This document shows, piece by piece, positions 57,889 through 64,000 of a DNA stretch of 64,000 bases (position 1 is the first letter of the stretch; the number at the start of each line of letters is the position of its first letter). Made by a program: the position numbers and the translations under genes. The DNA comes from Euborellia annulipes (lineage: Eukaryota; Arthropoda; Insecta; Dermaptera; Anisolabididae): the NCBI GenBank assembly GCA_023213315.1, contig JAKCPI010014212.1:124001-188000 (forward strand), written 5' to 3'. The notes below the pieces were generated by a model. The model was not told the origin of the DNA. It did no database searches and worked only from the letters and a program-made list of their open reading frames with translations.

Positions 57889-58465
57889 AAAAATTATCGC
57901 TCATCACACTTGTCATCTGTATAAATTTACAGGGATGTATGCAGCATGAAAGTATTGCCCATGAGCATCGCCCCCAAGACTGGGGACTTTAGTCTCTGAG
58001 GCCCATAACTTTTATCAGATTAGTGATACTGTTTTTCGCAGTGAACAACCCGATGCAACGATGGTTCCCGAGCTAAAACGTCATCAAATAAGTACCATTA
58101 TTAATTTAAGAGCTAGAGCCTCAGATGATTTAGTTTTTAAAAATGAAAATTTTAACCTTGCACATATTCCTATCAATACATGGGCAATCGACCGACAAGA
58201 TCTATTAGAAGTCATGCAACAAATTAAGATTGCCAAGCAGAATAATCAACGTGTTCTATTGCACTGCTACCATGGTTCAGACCGTACAGGAGCTAGTGTT
58301 GCCATGTATCGAATTATTTTTGAGAATTGGGCAATTGATGATGCGGTTAAAGAAATGAAACAAGGCGGTTATGGCTATCATATTATCTGGAAGAACATTG
58401 ACCGCCTGTTTACACCTGAAAATGTTAAATGGACTCAACAGCAACTGTCGAATTCGAGCAGTTAA
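57885..58465 (+). CDS. Lipoprotein tyrosine/dual-specificity phosphatase-like, frameshifted
   Basis: About 192 residues. Signal peptide MKKLSLITLVICINLQGC ends in a lipobox (LQGC), so the protein is probably anchored to a membrane. A G run at 57982-57985 is one short and shifts the frame after WG. The body then reads FYQISDTVFRSEQPD and the loop LHCYHGSDRTGAS, the C-x5-R(T/S) phosphatase motif. It acts on phosphotyrosine or similar. The stop of the MBL gene overlaps its start. Confidence 0.85.
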
Positions 58466-58610
58466 AGACTAGATTGCTTTTGTATGCAAACACGATTATT
58501 AGGCAAATAAGTTGGCTCAATCACCAACTTATTTATTGTTTTAATTATTATTAATTACATCGAAAAACATACATTTAAAGATAGATGACCATCAAAAATA
58601 TGATTTAACT

Positions 58611-59541
58611 TTATGATTTTCCCAAAGCGGCGTTGCTAAGTAATACCTTCAAAATTTCAGAATCACCACCATCACTGTCTGTCACTAATAAAAATACTTC
58701 GCCATCAGATCTCGACTCAAACCAAGTAATCCCTTCAACCTTGATTGGCAGCGTCTGTCCGTTCGTATCTTGAATCAAATGAGCCGCTAAAGCTTTACCC
58801 TCAGGCGAAAATACCAGAATAAAACTTCCCAAGACAACACCGTCATCATAGGTATTGAGTGTTTGTTCGACCGTAGCTGTAGCAACAATCAAATTTTTAT
58901 CCGCTAAAAAACAAGCATCTGAAATACCACTTGCTGAACCATCAAGCTCAGCTAAGCTCAGTTTGAGCGAATGTATAAATGCATTTGCTAAGGATTTCCC
59001 TGCTTGAATTTTGTTTAAATCAAAGACTAAAACTCCATGATGGAGATTTATGTTACCACGTTGAAAGATATAGAGATAACGATGGTCTGAACATACGGCT
59101 TCTATATTGAGATCAGCTCCGCCTGTTAATTCAACCTGATGCTGCAAAAAATCATAATCAACCGCATCCAAGAAAGTTCTGACCTGATCATTGGCAGGGT
59201 TATAGAGTAATGCTCGTTTTCGATTTTCTGTAGAACCCGAGCCCATCACCAAAAGCTGTGATTGTCCATTCCAACTGATGGGGGTTAAAGCTTCAAAATC
59301 AGGCTTCTGTTCTTTGCTTAATGCACTTAGCGGTATTTGCTCTGAAGGATCAAATAATGGAATTTTTTTCAAAAACCGTTGCATCGGCCATGTTCTGGGT
59401 TCGATTGATTCTTAATAAATAAGGGAGATTATCACCAACAAAGTAAACATCATCCCCCACACAAGCGACTCCAGACAGTGCGCTAATCACTGACTCTTGT
59501 GCAAAAACAAATTGTTCTAATATTTTGATCATTGTATTCAT
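58611..59541 (-). CDS. DUF protein with beta-propeller-like pattern, frameshifted
   Basis: About 309 residues; start ATG 59541 has AGGGGAT. Begins SVISALSGVACVGDDVYFVGDNLPYLLRI... in which an extra A in the T run (plus strand) at 59363-59369 breaks the frame before IPLFDPSEQIPLSALS. Later stretches (DHRYLYIFQRGN, GISDACFLADKNLIVATATV, VEGITWF) suggest blades of a propeller. No signal peptide. I cannot name a function; it resembles DUF6929-type proteins. Confidence 0.7.
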
Positions 59542-59628
59542 CTTCAAGATCCCCTATTGAATGGAACACTCCTCACAAGAATAAAACCTTTGAAGTGTTC
59601 CTGATTTGATTTAGGGGATGATCAGCCA

Positions 59629-60682
59629 TTATCGCTGATCAAGCGGTACCCAGTCAATGACCCAAGCCGATTTCATATTTAAACTTGAATCAGAAGTAAT
59701 TTTCTTACGGGCTGCATCTGCTGTATCACGGTCTTTCGCTGGTCCAACCATAATACGGATTCCCTTTGCTGGTTTGGCTCGTAGTTACCTTGTAGCCTTT
59801 AGCTCGTAATTTAGAAACAACTGAATCTGCATTTGCCTGGTTAGCAGCCAATGCAACTTGCACCATCCACTTTTTATCACCATTTTCCAGTAGTTCACGC
59901 GCTTTTTCAGCATCAGCTTTTTTATCAGCTTCAGCTTTGCGTTTAGCATCTGACGCTTTCTTATCAGCTTCAGCTTGGCGTTTTGCTTCAGCTGCTTTCT
60001 TATCAGCTTCTGCTTGGCGTTTTGTTTCAGCCGCTTTCTTATCAGCTTCTGCTTGTCGTTTTGCTTCAGCTGTTTTCTTATCAGCTTCTGCTTGGCGTTT
60101 TGCTTCAGTTGTTTTCTTATCAGCTTCTGCCTGACGTTTTGCTTCAGCTGCTTTTTTGGCTGCTTCTGCTTGGCGTTTTGCTTCGGCTGCTTTTTTGTCT
60201 GCATCTATTTTTGAAGTATCAGTTGTTTTATTCGCTACATTGGTTTGCTGGTTTTTAGCTTTCGCCTCACCCACTAACTCTGGTGGAATATTATCTGAAC
60301 TTTCTTGAGCTGCTGTACGGCGTGCATTAATCGCAGCGTACTCTGCTGCTGCTTTACGAGCAGCGTCGGCTTCAGCTTGCTGTTGCATTGCTAAAAACTC
60401 TGCTGCACGTGCTTCCTGTTCTGCAACAGCTTTTTCACGAGAACGACGCTGTTCTTCTAGCAAACGCTTTTCTGTTTCAACATCAACCGCTAGAGGTTGT
60501 AGTTGTACCATTTGTCCTTCGGTTGCTTGCTTTGGCTTAGTTTGAGTTTTTGGCGATGTGGATGCGGGTGGTTGAACCTCAACCTGTTTTATTTCCTCAT
60601 TTCCTTTTAGAAGTAATGCTGCCAATAAAACACCACCTCCCAGTAAAACAACACCACCCATCCAGCGTTGTTTGTTATTCAT
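59629..60682 (-). CDS. SPOR-domain membrane protein with 39-bp tandem repeats, frameshifted at the 3' end
   Basis: DedD-like bitopic protein: one membrane helix (WMGGVVLLGGGVLLAALLL), a long Ala/Lys/Glu/Gln coiled-coil with seven 13-residue repeats, then a SPOR domain that binds denuded peptidoglycan at the septum. The start MNNKQRW at 60682 overlaps the folC stop (ATGA). An extra C near 59762 (plus strand) breaks the SPOR end; the next frame gives KGIRIMVGPAKDRDTADAARK and ends at 59629. Likely cell-division role. Confidence 0.87.
59927..60199 (-). repeat. 39-bp tandem repeat, seven copies, in the SPOR gene
   Basis: Period 13 codons (pattern DKKAAEAKRQAEA), slightly variable between copies, with an imperfect eighth at 59890-59926. 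Confidence 0.9.
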
Positions 60683-61965
60683 TGACATTCTTCCAAATAC
60701 TCCCAAATCGCTTCTAAAGTATGAAACGAACCACAGGCCAAAATCAGCTGATTGTTATTTGTTTGCTCAAGCGCTGATTTAAATGCCTCTTTGATATTGC
60801 CATATTGTTGTACTGTCTGACCTTGCAAGGCCTCAGTGAGCTGCTGAATCGATGCAGCACGCGGCACATTCAATTCAGCAATTTTCCAATGTAAAACAGT
60901 AGGTTTCAATAAATCGACTACTGATTTTATATCTTTATCTGCCAGCATTGAAAATACTGCGACAACTTCTGTGTACTGTTTATTGTATTCTAAGAAATTT
61001 CGCAATTGCTTTAACAAAAATTCAACACCATGTGGATTGTGTCCGGCATCAAAAATTACTGTTTTGCCTTCCACTTGACGCTGTTCAAAACGTCCTGCTA
61101 AGCGTGCAGCTTGAATACCTTTTTCTAAAGCAGACTGAGAAATTTCAAGTCCGCTATTTAAAATGGCTGCAACCGCCCCCGCAATATTTTCGATGGCTAA
61201 ACGGCCTAAAGGAAGCTTTAAAGTGGTTCCTTCTGAGGCAAAGTACCAGTTTTGTCCATCATCGGCGAGTTTATAAAAATAATCACGATTAACGGTATAT
61301 AAAATTGCTTGCGTACTTTCTGCTTTATCTTGAATTGCTTGAGGTAAAAGTTGTTCGCCAGCAAAGACAACCGGAATTTGTGGACGAATAATTCCTGCTT
61401 TTTCAAAAGCAATTTTTTCAATGGTATCGCCTAACCAATCAGTATGATCTAGGCCAATATTAGTAATAACCGCAACGTTGGGATCAATTACATTAACAAC
61501 ATCTAAGCGTCCGCCCAAACCAACTTCGAGCACCCATACGTCGCATTGCTGTTGTTTAAAAATGACAAAAGCAGCCAAAGTGGTTGCTTCAAAAAAAGAT
61601 AAGCTTAAATCACAATCGCGACGAGCCTGATCGACTTGAACAAAAGCATCAATCAGACTTTGATCATCGATTTCGACTCCACCTAATTTGACTCGTTCAT
61701 TAAAGCGATAGATATGGGGTGACTGATATAACCCAACTTTATAACCCTGCTCATTTAATATAGCAGCTAGTGTGGTTGTCGTTGAGCCTTTACCATTCGT
61801 TCCGGCTACTGTAAAAACTTTAGCAGTAGGCTGAGTTACACCGAGCTTTTCTGCAACAGGAATTACACGTTCCAGACCAAGATCTATCCCTGTAACGTGA
61901 ACATGGCTCCAATAATTGAGCCATGTATCTAAAGAGTCTATTGAAAGTGGAGCTTGTTGATTCAA
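60679..61965 (-). CDS. folC: Folylpolyglutamate/dihydrofolate synthase
   Basis: Adds glutamate to folates and makes dihydrofolate; 428 residues. ATP loop VAGTNGKGSTTTTLAAIL near 51, then YQSPHIYRFNERV near 80 and FDAGHNPHGVEFLLKQL near 305. Start is TTG, overlapping the accD stop by four bases (TTGA), so it depends on translational coupling. Confidence 0.95.
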   Translation of the reverse strand: MNQQAPLSIDSLDTWLNYWSHVHVTGIDLGLERVIPVAEKLGVTQPTAKVFTVAGTNGKGSTTTTLAAILNEQGYKVGLYQSPHIYRFNERVKLGGVEIDDQSLIDAFVQVDQARRDCDLSLSFFEATTLAAFVIFKQQQCDVWVLEVGLGGRLDVVNVIDPNVAVITNIGLDHTDWLGDTIEKIAFEKAGIIRPQIPVVFAGEQLLPQAIQDKAESTQAILYTVNRDYFYKLADDGQNWYFASEGTTLKLPLGRLAIENIAGAVAAILNSGLEISQSALEKGIQAARLAGRFEQRQVEGKTVIFDAGHNPHGVEFLLKQLRNFLEYNKQYTEVVAVFSMLADKDIKSVVDLLKPTVLHWKIAELNVPRAASIQQLTEALQGQTVQQYGNIKEAFKSALEQTNNNQLILACGSFHTLEAIWEYLEECQ

Positions 61966-62858
61966 GGTAAGTTCATCAATTTCGATACAAGTCGAGATAC
62001 AGTATCACGTAAAGCATGACGATGAACAATCTGATCGATTACACCATGATCAAGCAAATATTCTGCACGTTGGAACGGCTCTTCCAATGTTTCACGTACA
62101 GTTTGCTCAATTACACGTTTACCCGCAAAGCCGATCATGGCTTTAGGTTCAGCAATATGAATATCACCCAACATTGCTAAAGAAGCTGTTACACCACCAT
62201 ACACCGGATGTGTTAAAACTACGATATAAGGTAAGCCTGCATCTTTTAATCTTTGGATCGCCGCTGAAGTACGCGCCATTTGCATAAGTGACAACATGCC
62301 TTCTTGCATACGTGCGCCACCAGAAGCTGCGAAACAGACTAATGGTTGACGTTTTGCAATAGCAAGTTCGGCAGCCTGAACAAAACGGTCGCCCACTACA
62401 GTACCCATAGAGCCGCCCATAAAGTCGAACTCAAAAGCACATGCAATCAAATCAACGCCATTTAAATTGCCTTGCATTGCAATTAAAGCTTCTGTTTCAC
62501 CAGTTTTGCTTTGTGCTTCACGCATACGATCTGGATATGGCTTGGTGTCGACAAACTTTAACGGGTCTTTCGCGCTAAACTCTTGTCCTAATTCTGTTAC
62601 TACATTGTCGAAGAACCAGTTCAAACGATCACGAGCTTTCATTCGTAAGTGTTCATCACACTGCGGGCAAACATACGCATTGAAAGAGATTGCTGTACGT
62701 GTCACGAGAGCATGACATTCAGGGCATTCAATCGTTGGCTCAGTAAATGTTGCTTTGAGAATTTGTTGCTCATTTGCGACTTCAATACCTGGAACCGGAC
62801 GTTGTGTCCATGGGGTCGCAGGGTTAAGAACTTTCCCTGATTTCACTTCTTGATTCAT
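61962..62858 (-). CDS. accD: Acetyl-CoA carboxylase carboxyltransferase beta subunit
   Basis: Transfers carboxyl from biotin to acetyl-CoA with AccA, the first committed step of fatty-acid synthesis. 298 residues. N-terminal zinc finger CPECHALVTRTAISFNAYVCPQC, then GGARMQEG near 190 and THPVYGGVTASLAMLGD near 215 for CoA binding. ATG overlaps the trpA stop (ATGA). Confidence 0.96.
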   Translation of the reverse strand: MNQEVKSGKVLNPATPWTQRPVPGIEVANEQQILKATFTEPTIECPECHALVTRTAISFNAYVCPQCDEHLRMKARDRLNWFFDNVVTELGQEFSAKDPLKFVDTKPYPDRMREAQSKTGETEALIAMQGNLNGVDLIACAFEFDFMGGSMGTVVGDRFVQAAELAIAKRQPLVCFAASGGARMQEGMLSLMQMARTSAAIQRLKDAGLPYIVVLTHPVYGGVTASLAMLGDIHIAEPKAMIGFAGKRVIEQTVRETLEEPFQRAEYLLDHGVIDQIVHRHALRDTVSRLVSKLMNLP

Positions 62859-63659
62859 ACTAACTCATCGAGCGCTGCTCGAAGCTCCTTGACTTTATTC
62901 ACCGTCTGTTCAACAGCGTCATCCGCTGCCAACGTTGCAAAATTTTTAACGAAAGCACTACCCACAATCACAGCATCAGCAACACTACCCATTGCTTTTG
63001 CTGAAGCGGCATCACTAATACCAAAACCAACACCAACTGGAATATCAGTGGCATTTTTGATTTTCTGAATACGTGCAGCAGCTTCTGCCGTATCTAGTGT
63101 TGCGGCTCCCGTTACACCCTTGAGTGAAACATAGTAGATAAATCCACTTGCCTGATTTGCCACATGTTGAATGCGTTGGTCTGTAGAAGTTGGCGCGAGC
63201 AAGAAGATTTGATCCATGTCATGTTGCTTCAACACAGCACCAAACTCTTTTTGACTCTTCGGGCGGTAAATCCACCAGCAATAGGCCATCTACACCACAC
63301 TGTTTCGCGTGAGAAATAAATTTCTCATAACCAATCACTTCAACCGGATTTAAATAACCCATTAAAACAACAGGTGTATCCTGATCCTGTTCACGGAACT
63401 CCTTTACCATATTAAGAGCATCTAATGTGTTAGTCCCTGCTGCAAGTGCACGTTCAGCGGCAAGCGCAATTACCGGACCATCAGCCATTGGATCTGAAAA
63501 TGGTAAACCAAGCTCAATGACATCTACTCCTGCCGCAACCATTTTATGCAGTAACGGAACTGTTACTTGCGGTTGTGGATCACCCGCCATAACATAAGAT
63601 ACAAGCGCTTTACGTTGTTGGGACTTAAGCTTTTCAAAACGGGTGGCAAGACGTGACAT
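62855..63659 (-). CDS. trpA: Tryptophan synthase alpha chain, frameshifted
   Basis: Cleaves indole-glycerol phosphate to indole and glyceraldehyde-3-phosphate. TIM barrel of about 267 residues: [16 protein letters not shown] near 49 carries catalytic Glu49/Asp60-type residues. The frame is broken by an extra A in the run at 63248-63252 just after LPPEESK; the next frame continues [22 protein letters not shown] and [15 protein letters not shown]. trpB should lie further right but is not adjacent within the window. Confidence 0.93.
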
Positions 63660-63799
63660 AGGGTTGTGCTTTCCTTGAATTATTTAAAATTGAGGAGTTG
63701 TTTGTAGAAATACAAGAACATCGCATTTTAACGCTATTTTTTGTCCATTGAACAGCTCTAACGTTATGGCGATATTCGATTGTATGATTCATACAACCC

Positions 63800-64000
63800 A
63801 TGGCGTACATTTATCAATATTTTGAAACTTTTCTCAATGATCAAAGCTTCCTATTTTCGAACCATTATTAGATCGTCATCTAAATAGAAAATCGCCACAA
63901 AAAGACTATTTCACTGCATTTTTATGGGTTAGCTGTAATTGTCTTTTTCTTGTGAGTAAGGTTTGCCCTGTCAAATTTTTATGGGCCCGTGCAAGTGCCG
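63800..64000 (+). other. Possible broken or partial reading frame at the right edge
   Basis: ATG 63800 opens MAYIYQYFETFLND, closed by TAG at 63869. The next frame is open from about 63841 to the window end, with FEPLLDRHLNRKSPQKDYF. They could join with one indel near 63842. No ribosome site or recognised domain. The stretch from 63660 to 63799 shows nothing I can name. Confidence 0.25.

Noticed and set aside
59785..60258. Several long open frames on both strands over the SPOR-gene repeat.
   Set aside because: They are shadows of a repeat whose period (39) is a multiple of three, so all frames stay open. Only the Ala/Lys frame has a ribosome-coupled start, a membrane helix and a SPOR domain.

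Overview
The window reads as chromosomal DNA of an Acinetobacter of the calcoaceticus-baumannii complex. The case rests on an AT-rich genome, a gene at 31140-32198 whose product matches the Acinetobacter OmpA/Omp38 porin along most of its length, a membrane PQQ glucose dehydrogenase beside an OprB-type porin, and a trpA-accD-folC-SPOR operon. Species was not resolved. There is no prophage, insertion sequence, CRISPR array, rRNA or tRNA gene that I can see. Most of the window is core metabolism.

Layout, left to right. 1-2455: 3' part of an RND efflux pump, then proS. 4284-5639: three small minus-strand genes (DUF1508, PhnA, DUF488). 5786-12814: a pyrimidine-degradation (rut) cluster split into rutDE and rutABCFG, followed by a 3-hydroxyisobutyrate-dehydrogenase-like gene. 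12831-17061: SRPBCC protein, ygfZ, a DsbC-like isomerase, a Sel1-repeat protein and an AEC transporter. 17101-20349: an old yellow enzyme and a TonB receptor that closely resembles E. coli YncD/PqqU (PQQ uptake). 20484-26821: repair glycosylases (mpg, mutM), ppiC, mscL, typA and a xanthine-type permease. 26885-29382: rsmC and lysP. 29399-31120: rtcB with an unusual leader and two tiny downstream reading frames. 31140-34951: ompA, a FimT-like pseudopilin, a thiolase and a VOC protein. 35001-41125: sulfite reductase, PQQ glucose dehydrogenase and carbohydrate porin. 41260-47132: a lipid locus of racemase-like, AraC, thiolase and FadB-like genes. 47297-52800: assorted enzymes and transporters. 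52934-58465: secA, a 1-Cys peroxiredoxin, a repeat region, an MBL hydrolase and a lipoprotein phosphatase. 58611-63659: a DUF protein, then SPOR, folC, accD and trpA on the minus strand. The last 340 bases hold at most a doubtful reading frame.

The main regulatory result is at the rut cluster. A 16-bp sequence resembling the E. coli RutR operator lies, in opposite orientations, in front of both rutD and rutA. rutA also has a very good sigma-54 -24/-12 promoter with NtrC-like half-sites upstream. This suggests pyrimidine sensing combined with nitrogen control. A second sigma-54-like motif, a 9-codon leader peptide, an inverted repeat and a terminator lie ahead of rtcB.

A caution applies throughout. 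Fifteen genes, including the essential secA (three times), trpA and rutF, carry single-base frameshifts, mostly in short homopolymers. These look like sequencing errors, so I describe those genes as intact families with breaks in this copy, not as evolved pseudogenes.
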